Assembly (NCBI RefSeq): GCF_010093595.1
Contig: NW_022985453.1
Span: forward strand, 394,420 to 458,419
DNA: 64,000 nucleotides
Reading direction: 5' to 3'
Source of the DNA: Mytilinidion resinicola
Taxonomy: Eukaryota; Ascomycota; Dothideomycetes; Mytilinidiales; Mytilinidiaceae
Shown piece by piece: positions 31,876 to 43,153 of this stretch. The notes beneath the pieces were generated by a model, which was given only the letters and a program-made list of their open reading frames with translations, had not been told where the DNA came from and ran no database searches. The translations under genes were made by a program, and so were the position numbers. The number at the start of each line of letters is the position of its first letter. Position 1 is the stretch's first letter.

Positions 31876-34315
31876 GGGTAGAGGGGAAGGGGGAGGGCTT
31901 GGGGTGTTTGTAGGATTACGCAGTGCTGCCATTAGATGAATCGGAAGTATATTCTTTGTGCTGCCTGAAACTTCAACTTCTGCGTACGCCTGAATCAATG
32001 TTATTTGCCTTGCCTACTGCGCAGTCTATGATATCCTTGGAGCCTCTCCTGTCCTATTAACAATATCAGCGGGCATATGTCAATTCTCAAAAGCTGAACT
32101 TTAGATGGGCGAATCTTTAGCAGAAGACTGGCTCGTTTGAAGCTGCAGGAGGACCTCCAATGCTGGTAGCGTCACAGAAATAATATGTTTTATCAACAGA
32201 TATCGAAACCAGGCCATCCACCTATCGATATTGATGCACGTCTAAGAGCTCTGAAGCATGTCTTGATATATCAAACCGAAGAGAGTCATCATGTCATCTT
32301 TAGAACGGTTGAAATCAGGCCTGCTCAACATCGACACCTTTTCCCCTATCCAACATTGTGAAGATACCTCCGATGGGATGAGTTTTGGCTAGGCGGCATG
32401 TTTACTCAGCTCATCAACAATTTGAACACTAATCGTTCCGTATTGCTCGTCGCGCTTGGGGGTTTGAGGCATCATTCGATGAATTCTTCTGAAAACAATC
32501 GAATGTCATATTGGACCCACTTCGATTCGGACAGTGTGTTTTCTAGAAGCATTCCCCGTACTTAACGGTGTAGGGGGTGCTCTAACAAAGTAAGATTTGA
32601 GAAGTAAGATGTCATTGCTTGAGGACATCAAATCTACAATAGGACACTCCCCGCGACTGATTGTAGATGCAATATACCGAGAGATATCTCCTTCCACTAG
32701 GAGGTACTTCAAGTCAAATTCAACACCTCCGCAGAAGCTTCAGCTCTACACCACCTGCGTCAAAGTATGGGTACGCGGATATCCGGCTGCTCGAACTCCA
32801 CTGCTTCTCGCTGGTCGCCACTGCCAGGAGTGGCCCAGATAGCACGTATCCGTCCAGTCCAGAGGAAGCCTAATTCCCACCGTATCGCCTCTACATCGCG
32901 CTCAGAATTTGCAAAGCCATTTGGGGTACTTCCTCCCGCTATGCGCAGATTATGGGGTTTTCAGGGGTCATGCTTGAGGCTCCCGACGAGACCTGGACTT
33001 CGGCTGGACTTCGGCCATCAGCTCCCGTGACTTCCCGTGATGACTAACTGCTAGCGGCTTGGCACACAAACTTCTTTAAAAGCTGAACGAGCCTGGCTCT
33101 TGACCTTCTTCTTTTCATGCCACCTTGAGAATTGAGGTAGTCCTAGTATTAATCGGTATGCTAGGGCCCTCTCCTATTCTCGAGGAAATTAGATCAAAGT
33201 GCATCGCTCATACTTGTTCGTCAATCCGAGACACCTCGCTGGGGAATGTTGAGATATGCCAACATCTTTTTTCATTGATTCTCTCAGCTTGTCTGGGATT
33301 TCGAAGAAGAAAATATCGTGCTTCCTCATCATGTTGTAGTTGATGGAAGCTCAGGCTGCCGTAACGAAGTTTGTTCTTGCTTTTCGAGGACTGCCGCCAC
33401 GCCAACAGGCCTCCCCCAATGGCCCTGCTGTGCCGTCTCTCTCGCGACTTAGCTGTTGAGAGTATGTTGTAGCGCTGTTCTTGCGATTCTCGACGGCGTG
33501 CTGCTGATCCGCGGCGGCGGGCTGGTGCTGCTGGCCGCGCCCGGGGAGAGGCTGCAATATAGCGCCATCGCAGAGGGCTTGACGCATCAAAGCAGTCCGA
33601 GTCGCGATATTTGGACTCATAGCTGCTCTTCAATGCGCTTGCCTGATGCTGTGTCCCGTAGTTGCCGTGCTTGAGGCGGCTGGCGTCCTGGATGGTCGGC
33701 GGGCGCGGCCAAAACGCGTCTGCCAGTGAGCAGCGACACAACGAAAACGCACTGCTATGGATAGCAAAATACTTAAATATACGCCTCAATTGATGTCTTC
33801 GCACCGCCAGGTATCTATATAGCTCTCTGACGAGGCTTGCTTCTGGTATCGCCACCCGTGTGCATTGCCTGGCCTGCACCATCCGCCAAAGGCCGTGAGA
33901 GAGGCTACGCCTTTGCGGTCGATCTCCTCGAGCCCTAACTTGGCCTAGGGCTTCGAGTAGCATACATTTAGATATAATAGAGTAGGATCACTTCAATTAA
34001 GAGCTAGTCGAATATTGCACCCTGTTTTGGCCGTCAAGCGGCTACTCGCGCACCACAAACGGCTCTTTGAACTTGCCAGTGCTAGATCCATATATTCAAA
34101 CAATAGACTTAGTAGGAGCGTTAAATGTTAACCGATCTTGACTAGCCTGTCCTGCAGGGTGAAGGTACATGGTGGAGGGTGCAGAGGGTGAAGGCCGGAT
34201 CACCTCAACTCCTCTGCCACCGCATTGAGATCTTTCGCCAGCCTCAAACGCCGTCCTACCTCACAGCGATCATCACGCGAAAAGCCACTCCTCTCACCCC
34301 TCTCCGCCCACAGTC
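31876..34315. other. Long spacer with dispersed repeat fragments
   Basis: About 2.4 kb without a supportable gene. Near 32225-32330 is an inverted relative of the 162-bp unit of 21.8 kb (GAAGCATGTCTTGATATATC). Near 32715-32775 is one of three copies of a short element also found 3' of copies 5 and 12. Between 33350 and 33960 the sequence is GC-rich, with minus-strand open frames of up to 251 codons (Arg/Ser-rich). I cannot tie these to a known protein and do not call a gene. Confidence 0.4.
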
Positions 34316-35159
34316 ATGCCCGTCCCCGACCACATCCTCAATGCCATCGACTCCTTCTTCGACGACCTGTGGCGCGAAATGCTGCCAAACCTCCAGTCCG
34401 ACGACCCGCCGTTCGCTATCGAGATCATCAAGGGCTTCAAAGTCTCCAAGATCCTCCGATACGGCTACACGCGGCTTGCTGAAGGAGACGAAAACTTATG
34501 GGCCTACAAGAACTGGGACGAGTGCGACCAGGCGGCGCACTTGCTGTGCCCGATAGTTGTGAAGGTTCTCGGAGGTATATTGCACCTTTAGCCAACATTC
34601 TGCGCTAGAAAAACTAGTACTAATCGCTGCGCGCGCAGAGGAAGGAGACAAAGTGGAGATCGCCCACCTCTGGGTCGAACCAGAGCGTCTCGTCAAGGAC
34701 CGGACCGACGACCGCAAGCAGCGCATGCGTGGACACACCGTGATTGTCTACACACTGAAAGACGGCCGACAGCGTGTCATTGACCCAACGAGGTCCCAAT
34801 TTGGTTTCCAAAACGTCGAAAAGTCGTACCGCGAGTACTGGGAAGCTCACGCCCCCGTCATACCCCCACAACCGCCGCAATTGATGACATTTGGAGGACA
34901 CATATTGATGATGCGTCGTCTAGCTGCAAGATATCGTTCTTTGCAACAGATTGTGTTCTTTTACCACCTTTTCGCCGCCAATGCTACCCTTACGTACAAC
35001 AAGTGGGCGAAAGGGAGGATTCAGGGGGGAACGAGGGCCCTAGATGTGCTGGGAGGGGGGGGGACTGTGGCGAAAGGAGAGTTGTTGAAGGCAATGCGGG
35101 GGTCTACGCTGCGTGTGAAAGAGATGATAGATGCGTGGGAAGCGACGAAGAAGAAGTAA
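34316..35159 (+). CDS. Cys-His-Asp family protein, copy 3 (subgroup C)
   Basis: Exons 34316-34574 and 34639-35159 (intron 64 nt, phase 1) give 259 residues. Unnamed family. Cys70-Asp opens the helix in DECDQAAHLLCPIVVKVLG just before the intron. After it come EIAHLWVEPERL, His119 in GHTVIVYTLKDG, and Asp135 with Gln140 in IDPTRSQFGF. The C-terminal 100 residues are helical and ragged. It pairs with copy 6 by sequence (DxxAHxLLPIVxKxFG; DPTxxQFGFQ), and both start with a short acidic, Asp/Phe-rich region. All putative catalytic residues are present and both exons are open, so it is probably functional. No signal peptide or membrane segment is evident. Role unknown; a cysteine hydrolase, deamidase or transferase is an inference from residue order only. 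Confidence 0.75.
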
Positions 35160-35734
35160 AAATCGGTAGAGTAGAATCAAGCTTGGCCTGAGTACTCATT
35201 TGGAAGTACTGTAAACGATTTGAAGGACTCCTACGCATTACAAGTGAGATCTACGTGATGTCAAAGGCGGCACGCCATGAACCGGATCGAAGGTCTAACA
35301 ATATGATTAACAGCTTCAGAACTCAACGTATGGAAGGCAGCTTGATTTCCACTGCGTAGGCCTTTACAACTCGTTTCGATATCAAAAAGCTACCCGGGAC
35401 ACCCCAAGCGGTGTTAAGGAGTAGGGAAAAGGAATCCAGAATCAGTTTGGAAGTACTGCAAACAATCTGAAGAACCCCTGCACGTTACAAAATAAAATGT
35501 GTGTGATGTCAAAAGTCCCACCTCACGAATCAGATCGAGTGTTCTATATCCAGATTAACAGCTTCAGAACTCAAACTGTTGTAGAAGGCTCAATTCATAT
35601 AGCGTAAACCTGTACATTTCGTCTCGATATTGAAAAACCAATTGGGACACCCCAAACAACGGCAAGGTGTCGGAAGAAAGAATAGCTTTTCTAGTGATCT
35701 GAAGTCTCCCGCTCTTCCGCTCGTTCAACGCACT
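35160..35734. repeat. Two ~247-bp direct repeats
   Basis: Unit 1 starts near 35199 and unit 2 near 35446, both with TTTGGAAGTACTG. They share GTGATGTCAAA, a GATTAACAGCTTCAGAACTC stretch, a TCGTTTCGATAT-like stretch and GGGACACCCCAA. Unit 2 ends with CCCAAACAACGGCAAGG, a form of the core found in the shorter-period arrays. Identity looks like roughly three quarters by eye. Confidence 0.75.
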
Positions 35735-36574
35735 CTATCCAGCCGAAGGTCCGCCAGGCCTGTGTAGAACGCCCCTCATCATGTGCTCTCCCCAACGGGC
35801 ACAGAAATCTCTCACCTCCTCCCGGACCATTTCTAACATGTCCGATATGTCCTTACTCTCCTCTTTGGGCAGCTCGATCGCCTCGTCGAAGACCTTCCGA
35901 CGCATCAGATCAACAGCTTCGACCATAACCTTGCGAAGCTGCGCCGCATAGCTGTACTCTTGGTGCTCTTGGTCATCCGCAGGTACTTCCCACGACTCCG
36001 TACCCTCCTCGCAGCGCTCCTGATAGTATTCCTCCGCCTCCACCACTTCGAATGGCCAGCCATGCTGATAGCCCGTAAAATCTGGTATAAGGACCGTCCC
36101 GTCGACGAGCTGGACGCGGAGGTGGCTGTGGTCGTAGAGCTCCTCTTCCTCGTCGTCCTCCATGCCAATCCACACTTTGCGCGATTGTTTGGGGCGGATG
36201 CGCCACCAAGAGATAGACTCTATGTCTTCTACACGCATTGTTAGCACTCGTTCCGTCTTTTAACGCGCCTTGGAGCGCTTACCGCCCAGCAGGTGCTTCA
36301 AGAGCTCAAGGAATATATATGACACCTCGTCGCAAGTGCTGTATGATATGAACGCAAGTTGGTCTTCTCGCGACAGTTCCTCAGGTAGTGGGCACCCATA
36401 TTGACCCTCAGCTACTGCCCAGACAGCTCGCAGCTCCTCCGGCGTTGTGGTTTCGACCTGGACTATGCGCTGTCCGAAGGACGCCCGCGCAACGACCTCC
36501 CAAATCTGGTGAGCGATGTGCAGCTTTGGCGTGACTCGATCGCGTACAAGGGTGGCTTTGGACTGGTTCGCCAT
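35735..36574 (-). CDS. Cys-His-Asp family protein, copy 4 (subgroup B)
   Basis: Exons 36283-36574 and 35735-36219 (intron 63 nt, GTAAGC...ATAG, phase 1) give 258 residues. The first exon ends with YSTCDEVSYIFLELLKHLLG, holding Cys81. The second opens with ESISWWRIRPKQSRKVW, then His128 in DHSHLRVQLVDG, and Asp144 with Gln149 in PDFTGYQHGW. Phe is replaced by His in the QFG motif. It is closest to copy 11, which has SIACWRFRPRPHRKIWI and DHSHIQVKVG at the same places, so the two share a recent duplication. The C-terminal region is acidic and helical. Both exons are clean. Function is inferred only from the putative triad. Confidence 0.75.
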
Positions 36575-37426
36575 AGTTCAAAGCTATGGGTAGTCGGGTG
36601 CGGATTGGGGTGTCAAGTGGAAGGGAGAGAAAATGAAGCTGGTCGCGATTGTTGTGATAGCGGGGTAGAAGATAAGAGGTGAATGTAGCTTCAGCGATTA
36701 GCACAGATCCGATTAGGATATAGTGTCGAGGAGTGCTGTGGCTCGGGTTGAGTACTCTTGTTACGGCACCTCTGGCAACGTTATTGTGCTATAGAAACAA
36801 TACGATACTCTTTCCGATTTGAAGCCTCGCTGTTAGTACATACGACCATAAATCCTTCCAAGGAATTCGAGTCTCCCAAATAATCGTATTGTGCTGGAAA
36901 ACCTGTACAATGCCACGTGGTTCAATATGCAGCCTTCAAACTATTACATCGTCCCGAAGGATTGTCACAGGGTTAGAGCATCTCGTACGACGACATCATG
37001 CTAGAAAAGTAGTAGATTACTGCTCAGTTCAATATGAATCCTCAGGCTACTACATCGTCCCGGAGGATTCTCATAGGGTTAGGGCATCTTAAACGACGGC
37101 ATCATGCTAGAAAAGTAGTAAGATATTGTTCAGTTCAATATGAAGTCTGCGGGACATTTCATTATTCTACAGAATTTTCATGGTGATGAAGGCCCTCAAA
37201 CAACGGTTTGATGCTAACAGAGTAAGTAATAAGATACCGACGATCAGGAGAACTCACCAAAGACTGGGCCCGTCTTAGTTTCACCTCCGCAGAGGCTAAT
37301 TATCCCCAACACTGCGTAAAAGTGCGGGCCCGGCGCTGAGGTTCCCCCATCTTGCCAGAGCCACCTAGCCTCCTTATAGTGCAATAAGGAGGCCTCCTCT
37401 GCTTTTTCCCATCTCTGACTGCGCCC
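36575..37426. repeat. Spacer with ~108-bp repeats and a shared 3' element
   Basis: Cores near 36984, 37091 and 37200 (GGGCATCTTAAACGACGGC and relatives) are spaced 107-109 bases apart, with CATCATGCTAGAAAAGTAGTA following the first two. At 37265-37360 lies a short element also found, inverted, 3' of copy 12. On the minus strand it therefore lies just 3' of copy 5, in the same relation to the gene. Confidence 0.7.
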
Positions 37427-38286
37427 TCATCCGAAGTTGCACTCCGGGTACTTCTTCTTCCACTCTTCCTTGCACTCCACGGCGGCAGTCTTCGCGCAGA
37501 GACGTAGCGCTTCGATCAGCTCTTTTCTCTTATGTGCCTTGGATAGTACTTGTTTCATTGATAGCCCCTCTTTCTCTAGCCATGCCTTGTACGTAGCAAA
37601 TAGTCTTTCTCGCAGAAGAGTGACGATGGCATTAAGATAGTCTCGGCCAACATTCTTAGGCATATTTTGCCACTTTTCGTCTAGGCTCATTTGCTGGAAG
37701 AGGTACGGATGGTCGGGGTCTTGCGTGTACGCTTGGAGATAGTCGGCCAAAGGTCCCCAAGGCTTGGTATGGAGAAATTGGGAGCCGGTTAAGTCTAGTA
37801 CCATTTGTCCCACTCTAACGATTGTGTGGCTTCTCGTTATATCGCCCAGACGCGGGCTTACTAACTCTCCGTGCCTCAGTAGCCAGAGGTTGGGAATGAC
37901 ACGAAGGGTAACCACTGCGATAGTCTCGTCTACATTTACACTTTAGTATAACTATAAACACAATGACCTAAAGGTTTAATATACACACGTCCGAAGAGAT
38001 CATTGAGGATCAGAGCCAAAACCACGGGGGCATCGTCGCACATAGTAAAGCACAGCAACGCTTTCGCTATCTGCGGGTCGAGATTTTGCGGTACTGTCCA
38101 CTGGCCGGCCTGCTGACAACGATATCTGACAATTCGGCAATCGCCGACTGCGCGCTCGCAGTATATGGCGCTCCAGAAGAAGGGGAAGAATTCAGGGCGG
38201 ATCGTGAGAAAAAGCTCGAGGAGGAAGTAGGCCGCGAACTGCATGAACTCGGCGTCGGCGGAAGGAGGGGAAGCGAGGGAAGGCAT
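37427..38286 (-). CDS. Cys-His-Asp family protein, copy 5 (subgroup A)
   Basis: Exons 37989-38286 and 37427-37929 (intron 59 nt, GTGTGT...GTAG, phase 1) give 266 residues. The N-terminus has the subgroup A helix FLLELFLTIRPEFFPFF. Cys83 lies in CFTMCDDAPVVLALILNDLFG, His134 in RSHTIVRVG, and Asp145 with Gln150 in LDLTGSQF. The final Gly of the QFG motif is Leu here. It is closest to copy 12, which has the same length, the same FLAIRPQYAPF start and the same C/AC codon at the splice junction. The 3' flanks of the two also share a ~100-base element. There are no lesions. No targeting signal is seen, so it is probably intracellular. Confidence 0.77.
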
Positions 38287-39629
38287 CGTGATTATGAGAG
38301 ATGATTGTGAGAAGTTATAGCGCTATGCTGAAGCTGAATCGAGAGTTGTAACGGTAATGTCTGTGGCTGCTGCTGAGGTTGAGCTAACTGTTTGCCACAA
38401 CAAATGAGTGAAGCTGGCGCACAGGCCTCCTTCATCCGACTGCGAGTCCAACACCACCACAAAACCTCGAACCGTAGCCCTCAACCACCTCAGAGCACCG
38501 CAAATCAGTATCATCACTTCCGGTATCGTCAGAATGCCGTGCCTCCGCCGCCTCCTCGACCTCATCGGCATCACACATCTGCGCGCGAAGATATCTGAAC
38601 GTACAGCAAAGCAACCCCCCTGAAAGGAGAGTGCTCGAACCGTAGGGTTGCTTGAAAGAGTCTCGAGACCAGCCCGCTGCAGGCCCTATTACCTCACAAA
38701 ATGCTAGCTGCAGACAATATTTCCCACTCAATGCTTCGCCGCAACCGCCATTCCCCACCCCATAAGACGCGCCGAGAAGGATACGATCTCGCGTGGCCCT
38801 GGAACTCGCAGCTACATTGTCCGAAGCGCTGCTAGAGGAGACATGGACGGAAAGGATGAAATGGCACCATTGCGATTGAAGCATGGGGAGAAGCAGGGGT
38901 AGACGCCTAGTGGAAGAGTTCCGGAGAGTAGTCAAGGAAATTCTACATGCGGCAATTCTGCTCACCGTATTTTGCGCTTTTCCTACGTCTTGAGAGCTTT
39001 GGAGCTCACCAGGTACTCTCAATTTGGCGCAACCCCTTATGCCATTTCCCCAACGATCTGTATCTAATCCTGGAAATCCAGGTACTTATTTTGGAGTCAT
39101 AGTGGAAGAGAGTGAGATGTAGAACAGGCTTTCGGATGCTTTTCCAGCACGCTAATGGTGCATGAGGTGTTGTAACAGGGCAAGTAGGTCCGATGCAAGA
39201 TGCAGCAGACTACATGGTGTATATTAGACTGCGCGAAATTCAGACAGTTTTCTAGCCAGGTCATGTTGTCACAGATGCTTTAGATGCTTAAGAATGATTG
39301 AAAAGGATATGCTAGAAGACCCCTGGCGGATGAGGCATCTCTCCACGAGTATTCGCTGTAGAGCCGATATTGTAGCTGACGAACGCGAATGACTCCAAAT
39401 CGATACTTGCGCATGGGCCCTCTGGGCGTGCGAATCATCTCTCATGGTGCCTCAGGCAGCGTCTGAGTATGTGCTAGTCTATCAAAGTGTGTACAAATTT
39501 CTACTACATAACTACAAAGTCATCGTAGGAAGTCTCTGATGCTCGACAGTCTAGTGCATTCGAAAGGATTCTGTCCAGCATGACTCCATGGTCCGTACCA
39601 GTTCTCAAACCAGCATCACAATGCTCCCG
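38287..39629. other. Intergenic region, no gene seen
   Basis: A minus-strand open frame of 196 codons at 38432-39022 is Ser/Cys-rich, has no homologous counterpart in the window and overlaps open frames on the other strand. I do not accept it. The part from 39050 to 39560 is AT-richer and looks like decayed repeat. Confidence 0.35.
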
Positions 39630-40508
39630 CTATGTACTCTCCCCGACAAGATCGTCGCTCTTCTTCTTAGGAAAGCGGCACACCTTTTTTCCCTTCTCCT
39701 TAAGCACATCATCTACCACCTTCGTTACAGCTTCTCTAAAGCTTTCCCTACTTTCTCTTGCTCTGCTGAGTACCTCCACAGCATTCAACTCATCACCGAG
39801 GCGGAGACGCCAGGCATCGTATGCCTCGCCCAAGCGCTCACCAAGGCATTGGCTGAATCTGAGATCGTATTCGCCTTCAACAGCAAGACCGTCGGCGAGC
39901 ATTGCGATCGATTCCCATTCCTTCTGGTGCTCTTCCCACGTAAAGGTGCGAGGATTGGTGTTTTCGTGGTGTACACCGTAACTCTTCAGGAATTCGCGCA
40001 GCCACAACCCGCACTCTTGGAATCCGAACTGCGCCTTGGTTGGGTCGATAACCAGCTGTTCCTTGCCGATCATAATCTGAATAAACGTGTGGGATCGAGC
40101 ACGACTGTCGTTGATTCGATAGAACTCTATGCATGCTCGTTTAGGCGTGACATCGACTCGTGAAACTCGGACTCGTTTGCCTCTGTCTATAATCGATCTG
40201 TTAGTGGAGGACCTTTGTAATAGGCTGCGTTACGAGTATTTTTTGCACGTACCTCCGAACATCTTCCTTACGATCGGAAGCAGAACGTGAGCAGCTTTGT
40301 CGCACTGGTTGGCCATGGTGAAGGTCAGGAGGTCTTCCTCATTCGTGAGTAACTCGTATCCTGGCCCCGCTATCTCGGAGACCAGGAACCCGCCTTTGGT
40401 CTCTTTTGCGTACGGAACACAGTTCTCAAATATGCTTTCGAGGATAAAATGCCAGACGCGAGCCAGCTCAGCGTCGAACTCCCGAAGCACATCGCGGTCG
40501 AAAGGCAT
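39630..40508 (-). CDS. Cys-His-Asp family protein, copy 6 (subgroup C)
   Basis: Exons 40253-40508 and 39630-40186 (intron 66 nt, GTACGT...TATAG, phase 1) give 270 residues. A nearer CAG acceptor would bring an immediate stop, which fixes the TATAG choice. Cys69 lies in MANQCDKAAHVLLPIVRKMF, His118 in RSHTFIQIMIG, and Asp133 with Gln138 in IDPTKAQFGFQ. Copy 3 is the nearest relative. The linker after the intron (DRGKRVRVSRVDVTPKRACI) is basic, unlike most members. The C-terminus is a long charged helix ending in KKSDDLVGEST. All putative active-site residues are kept. Confidence 0.75.
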
Positions 40509-41013
40509 GATCGTTGCAACAATAGGCTATAGTAGGTGGATGGTTCTGGATAAATGATATGGGTTCTTTGCGGGTGGATTTGAGTGCTGGCAGTGGTAGA
40601 TGTCTGTGGAGAAGAACGAAGTGAATAGTCCTGGTCTATATATTGAGGCATGGAATGACTTCGATGGCAAGGACGATTCACCATCGACCTTGCCTGGGAC
40701 TACAAGTCATGAAGAGTCATTTTGCGGTCGTACTAATCTGAAGTCCGTGTCGTCGTGTACGTTACACTCATTTTCTTGACTGTTCGAGTTACCTCTGCCA
40801 ACGTCAGCTTCGTGGAAATGACCAGCGTCGTGACGCATTATATGCATACGTTTCCATTGTGACATCCTTTTCGAGTATCCGATCAGAATGGATTGAACTT
40901 CAACGAGAATCGCAACCATGGGCACTGAGCATTTCTTCAAATGACTCACACCATGCTGAGGCTGCGCAGACAGCGGTAAGATAAGAGAAATTTGAGCATT
41001 CGAGGCCTCTGAT
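40509..41013. other. Intergenic region
   Basis: The promoter of copy 6 and the 3' flank of copy 7. No gene seen. Confidence 0.35.
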
Positions 41014-41907
41014 CTACGCTGTCGAGTCTTGTAGCAAGCAGAGGACATCGATCCGCATTTCCACGGCCTCTACAACATGATCCCACGCTTCCTGTCTCTC
41101 TACCTTGCTCAGCCTACGTAATCTTCCGAATGTGAAATTTTCCCCTTTTGCGCAGTCTTTCAACGCGCTCCACGTGCAGTCTAGGAGCTTCGCGTAGAAG
41201 CTGCCTGCTGGGAACTGTGCCCGCTCTTGGGCAACGTTGACCGGTTTGGGCTCTTTGCTGTCTTTACTTCGTGACTCAACGCACTCGGACCACAAATACA
41301 GGAAGTGCGACTAGCCAAACTGCTCGTATGTAGGGTCATATATCGGATCAAGGGCGCCAATTCGTATACGGAAAACGACATGTCGAAAGGGGGTGTATTC
41401 GCGGGTACCGGAGTCGTTGCGCCAGACTTTGAGAGATGGAATGGGGTGGAAGGCGCACCAAGTGACCTCTGCTTTTCCTGGAGCCTCGACCGTCAGCCCT
41501 ATTCACCACGTAATTGGAGGAGGCATACTCACCGTCCAAGACACGCTGTAGCAGATCGAAGAACAAAAACACGGCGAGGTCGCACTTTCGATATGCTGAT
41601 AGCGCCGCCTTATGCTGCTCCGTCGCGTCTTCTGGGCACGGCCGTCCGAACGCAGCGGGCGTGTCTCTCATGATCCCGAGCACATGGTCGTTCCAGAGGA
41701 GAATCTGCTTCATGTCGGCGGTGCAGATCTTCGGCGCAATCATCTTCCACAGCAGCTGCACAGTGTAGAGTATACAGAATGTGTATTTGTACTTCTTTCG
41801 GTATCCGGTAGCATTTCTTCCTCCTCCTCTTTCCCCTCCAGCATCTTGATGTACCTTTCGAGGGTCTCTTGCGGGCTGGCTTCATCGTTCTGGCGGGGAC
41901 ACTCCAT
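41014..41907 (-). pseudogene. Cys-His-Asp family, copy 7 (subgroup B), broken
   Basis: Exon 1 starts at ATG 41907 (MECPRQNDE) and stays acidic through EGKEEEEMLPDTER. It then appears to lose one base near ACACTGTGCAG (about 41765), after which a second frame reads VQLLWKMIAPKICTADMKQ. It ends with AYRKCDLAVFLFFDLLQRVL and a phase-1 donor at 41532. Exon 2 (41014-41468) reads WCAFHPIPSLKVW, then RHVVFRIRIG and YDPTYEQFG, all as expected of the family. The next codon is TAG (41311-41313), where copies 10, 4 and 11 have Trp (QxGW). The frame then stays open for 98 codons with SFYAKLLDCTWSAL. TGG to TAG again has the CpA-to-TpA context. The Cys, His, Asp and Gln residues are still there, so inactivation is recent. 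Confidence 0.75.
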
Positions 41908-43153
41908 GGTGATGGTCGTCGGCGGACCTCAAAACAAGAGTTGAAGGGAGGATGTATAGGACGGAAAGGGGCCGTCAGGTGGCAGACAAGGAGAGAGCCT
42001 GTGATGAGCCGTGGAGAGGCATTGGAGGATTTTGGCTGTGCCTGCTGTCTGCTGTGCGTGCGGCTGCAAGAGCTCGTTCACGAATGGGGACTCTTTGTGC
42101 ACGTGACCTAGCAATGCATCTCTGCGTGCGCGGCCTCATCTGACTACGCGCTCACCAGTCAACATGCCGACAGCCTAATTTCGGAGAGATAAAGATTGGT
42201 TTTGCGAAGCCTTACTAATATCTAAGCTACCCCAGCACAAACTGAGGCTACCGAAGTAGGATGTTCATGCTCTAGACAATGTATATCTCCTCCCTAGATG
42301 AGCATATACTCCCCAGACCTATTATTAGATCTTAGATATGCCCTGGAGAGGAATGCAGCGTCTCGATTGTTACATTCCACACCGATAATCGCAGTTGGTC
42401 CTGAGGGAGCTGAATTGTTCGGTCTCGTTGCCAAAGCTATGCGGACATTTCCGCGTTCGATGACTTAAGCAATTCGATAGCAGATCGAAGCGTGTATGTC
42501 CACGAGTGAGGTCTGCGACGCGTCGAATTTGACATCCTATGTCACTCAAGTTAATAGGTCCTGGGGTATCTGAGCATTTAAAACATGTGGAAAGATTGTG
42601 GTAAACTTCACTGAATTTAGCTACTTGGGATTTTGGATCGTATCGAAATATTTGATTCTTTGATACTGGAGATATCCGCATTACTTTTGTACCCCTCTAC
42701 TACCTGTCGTGCCACCCCAGCGTCAATAGCTGCTACAGGGGTAGGATGTAAAGCTCGAGACGCTGCAAATTAGATTAGGGATGTCCACATCGCTGCTAAA
42801 AAGTTTGAAAATCGCCAGGGCCCCCCTGAAAGCGGTAAAACAGCAACAGAGTGACCATCTTGTGTTGGTTCTGATATGGCTTACCTAGATATTGCAGTTG
42901 ACCTTGAAAATATGAAAGGAGCCAGGGCCATCTTGACAGTGTTATGACATAAAGAAAAGGGTTCTCTTGCAGCGGTGTTGATGTGACTTACCTGGACATT
43001 AACATTGCTGCTAGAAAACGACAACATGATAAGGCCCTTTTCACATTGGCAAGATATTATCAAATCGATGACGAACAAGCTTCAATTCCAATCCAGTCCC
43101 TTATTCTTACACTTATCTTACAATCTAACTACCCAGCGTCCCTCCTCCCCCTA
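41908..43153. repeat. Spacer with degenerate repeats
   Basis: From about 42200 to 43020, weak repeats appear: CCCCAGC-type blocks near 42232 and 42711 and GCCAGGGCC near 42815 and 42920 (about 105 bases apart). Each of the last two lies within about 80-100 bases of an ATATTGCAG or ACATTGCTGC segment. They look like old ~108-bp units. No gene seen. Confidence 0.45.

Noticed and set aside
33208..33963. 251-codon minus-strand open frame
   Set aside because: Arg/Ser/Ala-rich, no domain recognised, and overlapped by other frames of equal quality in a GC-rich patch. A decayed transposon is possible but unsupported.
38432..39022. 196-codon minus-strand open frame
   Set aside because: Ser/Cys/Gly-rich composition, no counterpart among the paralogues, and competing frames on both strands.
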